Below, piece by piece: positions 1 through 7,726 of a DNA stretch of 64,000 nt; position 1 is the stretch's first letter; every line of letters begins with the position of its first letter. Location of the stretch: the NCBI RefSeq assembly GCF_004217045.1, contig NZ_SGXM01000001.1, forward strand, positions 1,302,001 to 1,366,000, in the 5' to 3' direction. Source of the stretch: Cupriavidus agavae. GTDB taxonomy: Bacteria; Pseudomonadota; Gammaproteobacteria; Burkholderiales; Burkholderiaceae. The notes below the pieces were generated by a model. The model ran no database searches. It saw only the letters and a list, made by a program, of their open reading frames with translations, and was not told the DNA's origin. Made by a program: the position numbers and the translations under genes.

Positions 1-1556
1 CGGCCGTGATGCATCCGGGCGAGATTTTCGACATCGCGGTGGCCCGCGTCGAGGAAATCGGGATCGGCATCGTCTGTGCCGCGCTGGTGCATGCCGTGGT
101 GTTTCCCGCCCGCGTGGCGCCGGCGCTGCGCGACCGGGCCCGGCTCTGGCTCGCCGACGCGGCGGACTGGGCCTCCGATATCGCCAGCGGCGACGCCCAT
201 GCCACCATCAGCCGGCACCGGCTGGCCGCGGACATGCTGGCGCTCGACCAGTTGATCGTCCAGTTGTCATTCGACACGGAAACCCGACGCACCCTGAACC
301 ATGCCAGCGCGCTGCGGACGGCAATGTTCGGGCTGACGCCGGTACTGTCCGCGCTGGCAACGGTGCGGCAGGCATCGCGCCAGGCCGATCCACCATTTCC
401 CCAGGCCGTGCTGGCCGATACCGCGCGCCACCTCGACGCGAAGTACCGAACCCTGCTGGCCCGCTGCACCGCGCTGCAGGCCGGAATTGGCGATCGTACG
501 ATGCCTCCGCCCGCCATCGCGGCGCCGAGGTCCGACACCGCCGCTGCCGAAGCTGACGCCGCTGACCATGGCCCCGCGCCGCACCACGACCACGCGATGC
601 TGCTGTTCGGGGCGGCATCTGCCGGTGTGGCGGTCTTCGGCGCCGGACTGTTGTGGATTTTTTCCGGATGGGAGGACGGCGGCGGCCCCGTGGCCGTGGC
701 CGCCATCGCCTGCTGCTTCTTCGCCTCGATCGACGAACCCCGGCCGCTGGCCTGGCCGTTCCTGCGCTGGAGCGCGGCCTGCCTGCTTATCACGTCGTTC
801 TACCTGTTTCTGGTGGTGCCGCACGCCCAGAGCTTCGACATGCTCGCCGGCATGCTCGCCGCGCCCTATCTGGCCATCGGCCTGCTGATGCCCCGGCCCG
901 GCTTCCAGTTGATCGCCATGCTGCTGTCGGTCAACACCGCCTCGTTCGCCAACGTGCAGAGCGTCTACGACGCCAACTTCGTGGGCCTGTTCAACACAAG
1001 CCTGGCCAATGCCGCCGCCATGCTGTTCGCCCCGCTGTGGGCCACGCTGGCGCGCCCCTTCGGCGCACACGTCGCCGCCCGGCGGCTGATCCGGGCGGGT
1101 TGGCAGGACCTGGCCCGCGCCGCCACATGGCGCGTGGCCGACGAGCATACCCGCGCCGGCGCGCGCATGCTCGACCGGCTCGGCCAACTGATGCCAAGGC
1201 TCGGCGCCAGCGGGGGCCGGCTGGCTTCCGACGGATTCCGTGAACTGCAGGTGGGGTATTGCACGATGGCGCTGCAGCGGGCACTGCCGGGGTTACCCAC
1301 TCCGGCACGCAAACCGGTCCGGCGGGTGCTCGGCATCGTGGCGCGGCATTTCAGGGCGCGGTTGAAGGCGGGACGGAATGATGTCGTAGCCGTTTCGCCA
1401 GATCTGCAGGTCTCGATCGACGCTGCTCTGGCGGCCTTGGCCGGCCCGGGGGTCTTGCCGAATCGCTACCTTGCGGTCGACGCGCGCAGCGCACTCGTGG
1501 TGCTTGGCATCACGCTGCGCGAACAGGAAGAAATCGCCTCGATCGCAGATGCTTGA
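1..1556 (+). CDS. FUSC-family inner-membrane protein, 5'-truncated by window edge
   Basis: Partial gene: the frame is open to the left edge, and the first possible start (GTG at 6) falls inside the family fold, so the true start lies outside the window. About 516 residues are visible. An aromatic/fusaric-acid-resistance type membrane protein is suggested by a first hydrophobic helix at residues 15-35, a long amphipathic cytoplasmic stretch (about 40-190), then a block of five or six membrane helices (about 200-345) with the FUSC-type segment around FASIDEPRPLAWPFLRW, and a C-terminal cytoplasmic tail. Family members are inner-membrane components of efflux pumps for aromatic acids, usually with a periplasmic adaptor encoded upstream, which cannot be seen here. 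The family call is fairly firm; the substrate is unknown. Confidence 0.8.
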   Translation, partial: AVMHPGEIFDIAVARVEEIGIGIVCAALVHAVVFPARVAPALRDRARLWLADAADWASDIASGDAHATISRHRLAADMLALDQLIVQLSFDTETRRTLNHASALRTAMFGLTPVLSALATVRQASRQADPPFPQAVLADTARHLDAKYRTLLARCTALQAGIGDRTMPPPAIAAPRSDTAAAEADAADHGPAPHHDHAMLLFGAASAGVAVFGAGLLWIFSGWEDGGGPVAVAAIACCFFASIDEPRPLAWPFLRWSAACLLITSFYLFLVVPHAQSFDMLAGMLAAPYLAIGLLMPRPGFQLIAMLLSVNTASFANVQSVYDANFVGLFNTSLANAAAMLFAPLWATLARPFGAHVAARRLIRAGWQDLARAATWRVADEHTRAGARMLDRLGQLMPRLGASGGRLASDGFRELQVGYCTMALQRALPGLPTPARKPVRRVLGIVARHFRARLKAGRNDVVAVSPDLQVSIDAALAALAGPGVLPNRYLAVDARSALVVLGITLREQEEIASIADA

Positions 1557-1584
1557 ACCGTCGCGGGGAATGTCATCCGCTTCA

Positions 1585-1761
1585 TATGCCGTCATGACGC
1601 ATCCATCGCTGCAGGGGCTTCGGCGTTTTACCTTGGTCACGTCTACAGCGGCGGGGCTCTACGAAAAGTTCGGTTTCACCCCGCTACACTCGCCCGCCGC
1701 CCATATGGAAGTGCTGACAGCCGACATTTATACGCGCGCATCTCGCGCGGGCGACCAGTAG
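1585..1761 (+). pseudogene. GNAT acetyltransferase remnant (C-terminal fragment)
   Basis: Reading from the ATG at 1594 gives about 55 residues starting MTHPSLQGLRRFTLVTSTA and continuing GLYEKFGFTPL. This matches the C-terminal beta-strand/helix of small GNAT acetyltransferases, where HPxLQGLRR...T.DAHGLY..FGFTPL is typical. The acetyl-CoA-binding loop and everything N-terminal are missing; the upstream bases belong to the 3' end of the FUSC gene in another frame. I infer that a complete GNAT gene was lost by deletion, leaving its last third fused to the junction. It ends with a TAG at 1759-1761, ten bases before the convergent SRPBCC gene. Expression is unlikely because no ribosome-binding site stands before the ATG. 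Confidence 0.6.
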
Positions 1762-1770
1762 CCGCCCGCC

Positions 1771-2253
1771 CTACCCCATCCGCCCCACCTCCGCCTCCAG
1801 CCGTTCCAGCGTCTGCGCCCAGCCTTCCTCGGCGCCGCGCGTGAAGTCGCCCATCGACGGGTCGAGCGCGGTGTAGCGCTGGTTGACGGTCATCGCCGTT
1901 CCGCCGTTCACGGGTGCAAACCCGACCGTCGTCAGTGCGCTGAACAGCGGTTTGCCTTCGAACGTGATGACGGTCACGTCGAGCACCAGCCGGCTGTGCG
2001 GGACGATCTCCACGTAGTGGCCGCGCAGCCACTGGTCATAGGTGCCATCGTCTGATGTCATGCGCAGGTCGAACTTGCCGCCGGGGCGGAATTCCACCTC
2101 GCACTCGGGGATCGTGAAGCCGTGCGGCGAGAACCAGTTCCTGAGGTGTTCGGCGGCGCTCCAGGCGCGGAAGACCAGTTCCGGAGGCGCGTTGAACGTG
2201 CGCGAGACGGTCAGGGATTCACGGGGCTGCTGGGGATCAGTCGGGGTTGCCAT
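1771..2253 (-). CDS. SRPBCC / AHSA1-domain protein
   Basis: This 160-residue START-like (SRPBCC, activator-of-Hsp90-ATPase homology) protein shows the family start VSRTFNAPPELVFRAWS, the WFSPHG loop, the EFRPGGKFDLRM strand and the C-terminal helix with EEGWAQTLERLE. These proteins form a helix-grip fold with a hydrophobic ligand cavity; ligands and roles are mostly unknown. It overlaps the end of the upstream ArsR gene by 17 bases, so the two are translated from one message. An ArsR regulator followed by an SRPBCC gene is a very common bacterial pair, and the regulator probably controls the pair. The ATG at 2253 is supported by the overlap and by matching the family's usual length. Confidence 0.85.
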   Translation of the reverse strand: MATPTDPQQPRESLTVSRTFNAPPELVFRAWSAAEHLRNWFSPHGFTIPECEVEFRPGGKFDLRMTSDDGTYDQWLRGHYVEIVPHSRLVLDVTVITFEGKPLFSALTTVGFAPVNGGTAMTVNQRYTALDPSMGDFTRGAEEGWAQTLERLEAEVGRMG

Positions 2254-2605
2254 CGGGTGTTGCCTCCTTTTTCATCGATTCGAGGTAATCGCCAAGGCGA
2301 TCGAACTGGCTTTCCCAATCGCGGCGGCGCGCGCTGATCCACTGACTGGCTTGGTCCAGGGCCGCCGGGGCGATCCGGCAGGTGCGCACGCGACCCACCT
2401 TCTCGGTGGTCACCAGGCCGGCCTGTTCCAGCACGCCCAGATGCTGCATGACAGCGGGCAGCGACATCGCCAGCGGCCGGGCCAGTTCGGCCACGGACTG
2501 CGGACCGTGCGTGAGCTGGATCAGCATGGTGCGGCGCGAGGTGTCGGCCAGCGCCCGGAAAGTGGCGTCGAGCGGATCGGGCTTCGGATCGAAATGGTTA
2601 AGCAT
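2237..2605 (-). CDS. ArsR-family winged-helix repressor
   Basis: A 122-residue metal- or ligand-responsive type regulator. The winged helix runs from about residue 12 to 95: LDATFRALADTSRRTMLIQL, then the recognition helix PLAMSLPAVMQHLGVLEQAGLV and wing KVGRVRTCRI. The CxC metal motif of classical ArsR/SmtB proteins is absent, as usual for the subgroup paired with SRPBCC proteins, so it is probably not a metal sensor. First gene of the arsR-SRPBCC operon. Upstream, the octamer CACTAAAG (minus strand) occurs twice 35 bases apart around a plausible promoter, which fits autorepression, but this is an inference. Confidence 0.88.
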   Translation of the reverse strand: MLNHFDPKPDPLDATFRALADTSRRTMLIQLTHGPQSVAELARPLAMSLPAVMQHLGVLEQAGLVTTEKVGRVRTCRIAPAALDQASQWISARRRDWESQFDRLGDYLESMKKEATPDGNPD

Positions 2606-2608
2606 GTC

Positions 2609-2651
2609 CTTTAGTGTAGAGCCGCAGGACAGTTAAGCAAGAACTTTAGTG
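2609..2651 (-). promoter_or_regulatory. Candidate promoter/operator of the arsR-SRPBCC pair
   Basis: On the minus strand the octamer CACTAAAG appears at 2651-2644 and again at 2616-2609, just before the arsR start. Between them lies TTGCTT, 16 bases, TACACT, a weak -35/-10 pair. A short inverted repeat AGTT...AACT sits in the first half. Direct repeats around a promoter are a plausible ArsR binding arrangement; no protein-specific consensus is matched. Confidence 0.35.
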
Positions 2652-2656
2652 ATGGG

Positions 2657-3256
2657 CTATCGCTGCATCGCGGCGATGCGGGCGAGTACGGCCGCGAGTT
2701 CGGGCGGGGGTTCGAGGCGGTCGATCAGCCATTGCACCGAATCGGCCAGGCGATTGGCGTTGTAGTCAGCGGCGAAGCTGTGCAGCGTGGCGCCATGCAG
2801 GACGAGGCGCAGCGCCAGCAACTCGGGCTCGGGCGGCGCCTTGGGGTCCTGCCCGAACAGGCGTTCGGGCACGGCGGCCAGCAGCGGCCCGACGGCCTCG
2901 GCCAGCCGTTCGTCGCCGCGCGAGGCCATCCAGACTTCCAGGATTGCCAGCGAGGTGTGGCGCTGCCGACGATGCACCAGCGTATGGAGCATCAGGTGCA
3001 TGCGCACCCGGGCGGGCATCGGCCCGAGCGCGGTCAGCTTGCCGGCCTCGGTGTCGATCAGCGCGGCCACCATGGCCGGCAGCAGGTCGTAGCGCCCTTC
3101 CGGAAACTGGTGCCGCAGCGAGCCACGGCTGATGCCGGCGATCTCGCAGACGCGGGCTTCGCCAAATGCGGCATAGCCTTGCTCGATCAGCAAGGTCGTG
3201 GCGGCATCGATCAATGCCTGTCGGGTGGATGCACTACGTGCTGCTTGGGTGGCCAT
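2657..3256 (-). CDS. TetR/AcrR-family transcriptional regulator
   Basis: 199 residues. The N-terminal helix-turn-helix (about 12-58) has the family pattern TRQALIDAATTLLIEQGYAAF followed by the turn EIAGISRGSLRHQFP. The rest is an all-helical ligand/dimer domain with no residue pattern that names a ligand. The gene lies 82 bases downstream of, and on the same strand as, the DUF1254 gene, so it may be co-transcribed with it. Target and effector are unknown. Confidence 0.85.
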   Translation of the reverse strand: MATQAARSASTRQALIDAATTLLIEQGYAAFGEARVCEIAGISRGSLRHQFPEGRYDLLPAMVAALIDTEAGKLTALGPMPARVRMHLMLHTLVHRRQRHTSLAILEVWMASRGDERLAEAVGPLLAAVPERLFGQDPKAPPEPELLALRLVLHGATLHSFAADYNANRLADSVQWLIDRLEPPPELAAVLARIAAMQR

Positions 3257-3338
3257 GACAGGATTGTAACGAGAACGTCATTGCGCCGAGTTGAGGATTC
3301 AACGCCTGCCGCGCCCGATCTGTCGGGCCACCCCCCGT

Positions 3339-4811
3339 TCAGTTCGCGCTGGCCTTCTGCACCGGCGGCGGCGTCCAGTTGTTCTGCAGGATCTCGGCCT
3401 TGGGCCAGTAGGCGCGGATGAACAGCTCGAAATCGCCCTTGGGGGCCGGCAGCCAGTTGGCCAGCTTGCCGGCGGCCGGACGGGCATTCTGGACATAGAG
3501 CGTCAACGAGCCGTCCGGGTTGTAGACGAGGTCCTTGTTCTTGGTGCCGAGCGAGTAGCGCTTGATCTCGTTCGGCGCAAAGAAGTGGGCGTCGTCGTAG
3601 AGCGTGAGCGACCAGAAACCGTTCACGGGAGGCAGCCCGCCCTTGGGGAAGGTGATCGTATAGGCGTTGGCGCCGTTCAGCCGGGCATTTCCGGCATCGA
3701 ACTCCTGGCCGTAATAGGCCGACTCCCGGCGCGGATTGACGAAGATGTTGGCCTTGGCCGCCGCCGCCCGGCTGTAATAGTCGGTGCCGAACTCCGCGCC
3801 GTTCATCGGCGCCACCCAGCCATTGCCCACCGGCACGCCCGCGCGGGAATACCGGTGCATTTCGGTCATCATCTCCTTGTCGGCTTCGACGGCGGCTTTG
3901 GCCAGCGTATCGGCCACGGCGGGGTCTTTCGCGGCGGCGTCGAGCAGCGACTGGAACCACGCGTACAGCGCCTCCTCGCCCCGCTGCGGTGGCACCTCCT
4001 TCATGATGGCGGGCAGTTCCTTGAAGAACGCCTCGGGCTTGACCCACTGGGTTTCCGCGCCGCTGCCCTGCTTGCCGCCGGCGGGGTCGGAGAGTTTCGG
4101 GATCTTCGACCAGTCCCTGGTCTTCATCCGGCCATCGAACTCGCTGAGCGGGTAGGCCAGGATCTGGCTGACCACCGGTTGCACGGCCCTGCGGTCTTCG
4201 GCCGTATCGTCGAGGAAGGCGCGCGGGATGATGTAGGCGATGTTGGTGGACGAGCGGTAGACGCCCCGCACGCCCTTGGGCGTCTTGCCCTTCCAGTCGG
4301 GCCCCACCACCATGTAGAAGCCGGGTTTGGTGCCGTACATGCGCCCGGCACCGCCGAGCGTGTCGGTGCGCTGGTCGCCAAGCTGGTAGACCCAGAAGCG
4401 GTTGCCGAAGTCGGGCACCTGAAAAATGACGGGCTCTTTCTCCAGCGACAGGATGCCGAAGCCGTAGACCACGTCCTGGTTCGGCGTGGCCACCGCACGC
4501 TCCTCGGGCTGGATGTAGTCGGTCAGCATGGTCAGCCGGTTCAGCGGCGCCACCGGCAGCACGCCATCGCCGAGTCCGTTCTCGGGCACCTTGGAGAACA
4601 CCATGTGCCGGTTGTGGATATTGACCATCGGCCAGCCCCAGATGTAGGCCATCTTGGCGAGGTTGTGCACGTAGGACTGTGGCAGGCTGGTACCGGCCAC
4701 GGGGCCGGGCGGCAGCTTCGCGGCCGGCTCGCTGGCGGCCTGCGCGGGAACGGAGAGCATCAGCAGCAGCGCTGCGGCGGCGATTGCGGATCGGGTGGAA
4801 AGGATTGCCAT
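3339..4811 (-). CDS. DUF1254/DUF1214 secreted protein
   Basis: About 490 residues with a clear Sec signal peptide: MAILSTRS, then a hydrophobic core and a likely cut after PAQA (about residue 25). The mature part has the DUF1254 block (AYIWGWPMVNIHNRH, residues about 50-180) and the C-terminal DUF1214 block (FWSLTLYD, then DLVYNPDGSLTLYVQ and FELFIRAYWP), the usual domain order for this widespread periplasmic or outer-membrane family of unknown function. I take the ATG at 4811 rather than the TTG two codons upstream, because it puts the basic signal-peptide start at residue 1. A TetR regulator follows on the same strand and might regulate it. Confidence 0.85.
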   Translation of the reverse strand: MAILSTRSAIAAAALLLMLSVPAQAASEPAAKLPPGPVAGTSLPQSYVHNLAKMAYIWGWPMVNIHNRHMVFSKVPENGLGDGVLPVAPLNRLTMLTDYIQPEERAVATPNQDVVYGFGILSLEKEPVIFQVPDFGNRFWVYQLGDQRTDTLGGAGRMYGTKPGFYMVVGPDWKGKTPKGVRGVYRSSTNIAYIIPRAFLDDTAEDRRAVQPVVSQILAYPLSEFDGRMKTRDWSKIPKLSDPAGGKQGSGAETQWVKPEAFFKELPAIMKEVPPQRGEEALYAWFQSLLDAAAKDPAVADTLAKAAVEADKEMMTEMHRYSRAGVPVGNGWVAPMNGAEFGTDYYSRAAAAKANIFVNPRRESAYYGQEFDAGNARLNGANAYTITFPKGGLPPVNGFWSLTLYDDAHFFAPNEIKRYSLGTKNKDLVYNPDGSLTLYVQNARPAAGKLANWLPAPKGDFELFIRAYWPKAEILQNNWTPPPVQKASAN

Positions 4812-5116
4812 GGTCAAGGCCGTGCGTCAGGGGAAGAGGCATCCATCGTCCCCCGGCAGCCGGCCGTTCGGAATTCAATTCTTTTGTCAGGCGGTCTAAG
4901 CGGGTTCGTGGCCGGACAGCAAAACCGGCGGCCTGCCGTGTGGCGCCCACGCCGCCGCGCGGGCCGCCCTGCGTGCAGCGGTGCGGGAAAGGGCGTATTC
5001 TCACGACCTTGTCATTCCCGCGTCGCAGGCGTAGTGTTCTGCATCGCCCGGCGCTCCGGATTCCCTGCCGGCGCGCCCGCCGGGGTGTCCAGGACCGCCC
5101 ACCTGATTGTTGAAGG
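4812..5116. other. Divergent intergenic region between DUF1254 and the phosphonate operon
   Basis: 305 bases with no credible gene. It must hold the promoters for both divergent units. A candidate sigma-70 promoter for the rightward operon is listed separately. No inverted repeat long enough to be a convincing operator was found. Confidence 0.6.
5009..5037 (+). promoter_or_regulatory. Candidate sigma-70 promoter of the phosphonate/phosphonolipid operon
   Basis: TTGTCA (5009-5014), exactly 17 bases, then TAGTGT (5032-5037). The -35 box matches five of six consensus bases, the -10 only three of six. It lies 79 bases before the first ATG of the operon and is the best-spaced candidate in this gap. 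Confidence 0.35.
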
Positions 5117-5797
5117 ATGAACCAGAAATCCCCCAAATTCCCGGATGAACCGCCGCTGCCGGCTACCTGGGATGCCCGCCTTGCCCGCCATCTGGTGCGG
5201 CCCCTCAAGAACACCCGTGTCACCCCGAACCACCTGACCACGCTGCGCCTGCTGATTGGCGTGGCCGGCGTCGGCTGCATCGCCCAGGGCGGCTATGCCT
5301 GGACCAACTGGGGCGCGCTGCTGGTGGTGCTGTCGAATTTTGTCGACCATACCGATGGCGAACTGGCCCGGATCAGCGGCAAGGGCAGCAAGCTCGGGCA
5401 TTTCTACGACCTGGCCGCCGATGCGCTGGTGACCGTGCTGCTGTTCGTCGGTTTCGGCCTGGCCATCGCCAATACCACGGCCGAGGCGGCCGGCGCGTTC
5501 GGGCCGGCTTTCGGCCCGGTGCTGCGCGGCACGGTGGCCGGGCTGGCCGTGGCGCTGATCTTCTTCCTGCGCATGCGTATAGAATCGCGGGTTGGCAAGA
5601 GCGGCACCAAACAGGCGTCGGCGGCCGGTTTCGAGACCGAGGACGTGCTGTACCTGCTGCCGCTGGTCACGCTGACCAATGGCATCGGCCCGTTCCTGAC
5701 GGCTGCGTCGATTGGCGCGCCGCTGTTTGCCGTGCTGGTCATCGTCGATTACTGGCGCGTCATGCGCCGGCCCGTGGCGGCCACCCCGGAACGCTGA
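5117..5797 (+). CDS. CDP-alcohol phosphatidyltransferase
   Basis: 226-residue integral membrane enzyme. It carries the full family signature D-x2-DG-x2-AR-x8-G-x3-D-x3-D at residues 77-102 (DHTDGELAR, then G94, D98 and D102), so the metal and CDP-binding residues are intact. Hydrophobic segments lie near 41-62, 65-80, 103-125, 135-155 and 175-215. Family enzymes displace CMP from a CDP-activated headgroup or lipid and join the two, for example in phosphatidylserine or phosphatidylinositol synthesis. As first gene of an operon that makes 2-aminoethylphosphonate and encodes nucleotidyltransferases, the inferred job is transfer of an aminoethylphosphonate-type headgroup from its CMP ester to a lipid acceptor. 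The family is certain; the substrate is inferred. Confidence 0.88.
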   Translation: MNQKSPKFPDEPPLPATWDARLARHLVRPLKNTRVTPNHLTTLRLLIGVAGVGCIAQGGYAWTNWGALLVVLSNFVDHTDGELARISGKGSKLGHFYDLAADALVTVLLFVGFGLAIANTTAEAAGAFGPAFGPVLRGTVAGLAVALIFFLRMRIESRVGKSGTKQASAAGFETEDVLYLLPLVTLTNGIGPFLTAASIGAPLFAVLVIVDYWRVMRRPVAATPER

Positions 5798-5806
5798 CCG
5801 ACCGAG

Positions 5807-5841
5807 TTACCCGATTCCCGAGATTTCCCAGATTCCCATGA
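5807..5841. repeat. 9-bp-period spacer repeat before the oxygenase gene
   Basis: The short spacer after the phosphatidyltransferase is built of imperfect 9-base units: TTCCCGAGA, TTTCCCAGA and TTCCCATGA, preceded by TTACCCGA. The last unit runs into the start codon at 5838. There is no purine-rich ribosome-binding site in the normal place. Confidence 0.5.
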
Positions 5842-6635
5842 GCGAGCACGCCACCAGCGACCTGCCCTTTGCTGCCCCGCCCGCCCCGGTTCCGGCCCCG
5901 CCGCACGGCCGTCCCGACCCGGCCGTGGCCCGCGTGGTCAGCCAGCTCGACACCCCGGCGCTGCGCGCCGACTTCGAGCGCCAGGGCGCCTTCCTGTACC
6001 TGGACCGCTTTCTGGCCCCCGAGGAAACCGCGCAACTGGTGGCGCTGGCCCGGGCGCTGCAGCCCGGGCTGAACCGCAACTACCTGCCCGGCCACAAGCA
6101 GGGCGGCAGCGTCAGCCGCCACACGATCGACGAGAAAGCGCCGTTCATCGCCGAGCTGTACCGCTCGAAGGCGCTGATCGGCTGGCTCGAACAGATCAGC
6201 GGCGACCCGCTGCAGGTCTGCCCCGATGGTGACCCCCACGCCTACGCGCTCTATTACTACACGCGCCAGGGCGACCACATCGGCTGGCACTACGACACCT
6301 CCTATTACGACGGCCGCCGCTACACGCTATTGATCGGTGTGCTGGATGAATCGTCCTGCCGGCTGGACTATGAACTGCACACCCGCAATCCGGACGTGGC
6401 CGACGAGCCCGGCTCGGTACAGATCCCGCCGGGCGGCATCGTGCTGTTCGATGGCGACAAGCTGCGCCACCGCATCACGCCGGCCGGCCCGAACGAGATC
6501 CGCGTCTCGCTGACCTTCGAGTACGTGACCGATCCGGGCATGCGCCCGTGGCTGCGCTTCATCTCCAACATGAAGGACGCCGTGGCGTACTTTGGCTTCC
6601 GCCAGGTGTTCAGGCGCCTGCTGGGCGGGAAGTAA
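5838..6635 (+). CDS. 2OG-Fe(II) oxygenase, HalD/BesD-like relative
   Basis: 265-residue non-heme iron, 2-oxoglutarate-dependent oxygenase. The facial triad is visible as H151-x-D153 (GWHYDTSYY) and H211 (LRHRITP), with R222 (NEIRVSLTFEYV) to bind 2-oxoglutarate. The overall layout resembles the family that includes amino-acid halogenases of the BesD type, but those replace the aspartate with glycine; here Asp153 is kept, so hydroxylation rather than chlorination is expected. Its position inside the phosphonate operon suggests that it acts on 2-aminoethylphosphonate or the finished headgroup (for example C1 hydroxylation), by analogy with known phosphonate hydroxylases. The start at 5838 is chosen because longer in-frame versions read back into the upstream gene. 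Confidence 0.75.
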   Translation: MSEHATSDLPFAAPPAPVPAPPHGRPDPAVARVVSQLDTPALRADFERQGAFLYLDRFLAPEETAQLVALARALQPGLNRNYLPGHKQGGSVSRHTIDEKAPFIAELYRSKALIGWLEQISGDPLQVCPDGDPHAYALYYYTRQGDHIGWHYDTSYYDGRRYTLLIGVLDESSCRLDYELHTRNPDVADEPGSVQIPPGGIVLFDGDKLRHRITPAGPNEIRVSLTFEYVTDPGMRPWLRFISNMKDAVAYFGFRQVFRRLLGGK

Positions 6636-6641
6636 CCGGCC

Positions 6642-7676
6642 GTGAGTCGTGCTGCTTTCCTCCTGCTGTCGATCGGCGCGGCGCTGTTCGTCGGCCTGCT
6701 GGCCTGGCAGGGTTTTGGCGCGGTCACCACCACGCTGATGTCGGCCGGCTGGGGGCTGGCCGTGGTGGCGGCGTTCCACCTGGTGCCGCTGATGCTCGAC
6801 GCCGGGGCCATTGCCGTGCTGCTCGACCGCAAGACGCGCCATGGCTCGTTCTGCAGCGCGCTCAAGGCGCGCTGGACCGGCGAATCGGTCAACAGCCTGC
6901 TGCCGGCCGGACAGATCGGCGGGCCGGTGCTGATGGTGCGCTACCTGTCGCACCACGGCGCCCGCATGCGCGACGCCGCGGCGGCCATCACCGTCAGTAC
7001 CACCACCCAGGCGCTGTCGCAGATGCTGTTCGCGCTGCTCGGTATCATCGTGTTCGGCGCCAATGGCGACCTGTCCGGTTACCAGACGCCGATCATCGCC
7101 GTGACCGTGGTGCTGGGCGCCTGCGTGCTGGCATTCTGCGTGCTGCAGCGGCGCGGCATGTTCGGGCGCATGATGCGGATCGGGCAGAAGCTGTTCGGCA
7201 AGCGCAAGTCTGCCGACGAGGGCGTGGCCGGTGCCGGCCGCTGGGCCGGGCTGGCGCTGCGGGCCGATGCCGTGGACAGTGCGATTCGGGAACTGTACCG
7301 GGATCGGAAAAAGGTGGCGGCCAGTTTTGGGCTTAACCTCCTCGGCTGGCTCGCCGGCACCGGCGAAGTCTGGCTGATCATGCATTTCCTGGGGCATCCG
7401 GTGAGCTGGCACGAGGCGCTGCTGCTGGAGAGCGTCGGCCAGGCCATCCGGGGCGCCGCCTTTGCCATCCCCGGGTCGCTCGGCGCGCAGGAAGGCGGCT
7501 ACCTGCTGCTGGCGCCGCTCGTGGGCCTGCCGCCGGACGCCGCGCTGGCGCTGTCGCTGGCCAAGCGCGTGCGCGAACTGCTGCTCGGCATCCCCGGGCT
7601 GGTGTACCTGCATTTCAGTGAACGGAAGTACCAGCGCCGGCGTGCCGCCACGGCCGCGCTGCAAGGGTCGGACTGA
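6642..7676 (+). CDS. HpnL/MprF-type (LPG synthase TM) membrane protein
   Basis: 344 residues, GTG start 6 bases after the oxygenase stop. Seven or eight membrane helices with the lysylphosphatidylglycerol-synthase transmembrane family signature: RWTGESVNSLLPAGQIGGPVL (about residues 85-105) and, near the C terminus, GQAIRGAAFAIPGSLGAQEGGY. Relatives include the flippase half of MprF, archaeal AglD and the hopanoid-associated HpnL. None of the soluble aminoacyl-transfer domain of MprF is present. In this operon the most economical role is translocating the modified lipid across the inner membrane or helping its assembly; that is inference from family and context. Confidence 0.8.
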   Translation: MSRAAFLLLSIGAALFVGLLAWQGFGAVTTTLMSAGWGLAVVAAFHLVPLMLDAGAIAVLLDRKTRHGSFCSALKARWTGESVNSLLPAGQIGGPVLMVRYLSHHGARMRDAAAAITVSTTTQALSQMLFALLGIIVFGANGDLSGYQTPIIAVTVVLGACVLAFCVLQRRGMFGRMMRIGQKLFGKRKSADEGVAGAGRWAGLALRADAVDSAIRELYRDRKKVAASFGLNLLGWLAGTGEVWLIMHFLGHPVSWHEALLLESVGQAIRGAAFAIPGSLGAQEGGYLLLAPLVGLPPDAALALSLAKRVRELLLGIPGLVYLHFSERKYQRRRAATAALQGSD

Positions 7677-7701
7677 CGGGAACGACGGGAACGACGGGGC
7701 C
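7675..7701. repeat. 9-bp spacer repeat before the nucleotidyltransferase gene
   Basis: Three 9-base units in a row: GACGGGAAC, GACGGGAAC, GACGGGGCC, beginning within the stop codon of the preceding gene. Together with the 5807 and 53431 repeats this is one of three spacers in the window with the same 9-base period. Confidence 0.55.
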
Positions 7702-7726
7702 TGCCCCAAATTTTGAGAAAAATACG

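Noticed and set aside
3211..5280. Long frames on both strands across the DUF1254 gene (minus to 5280, plus 3291-5120)
   Set aside because: The signal peptide and conserved blocks are only in the 3339-4811 minus-strand frame; the others run through intergenic sequence.
5838..6635. Calling the oxygenase a radical halogenase
   Set aside because: The iron-binding aspartate (D153) is present, while BesD-type halogenases lack it; hydroxylation is the safer prediction.
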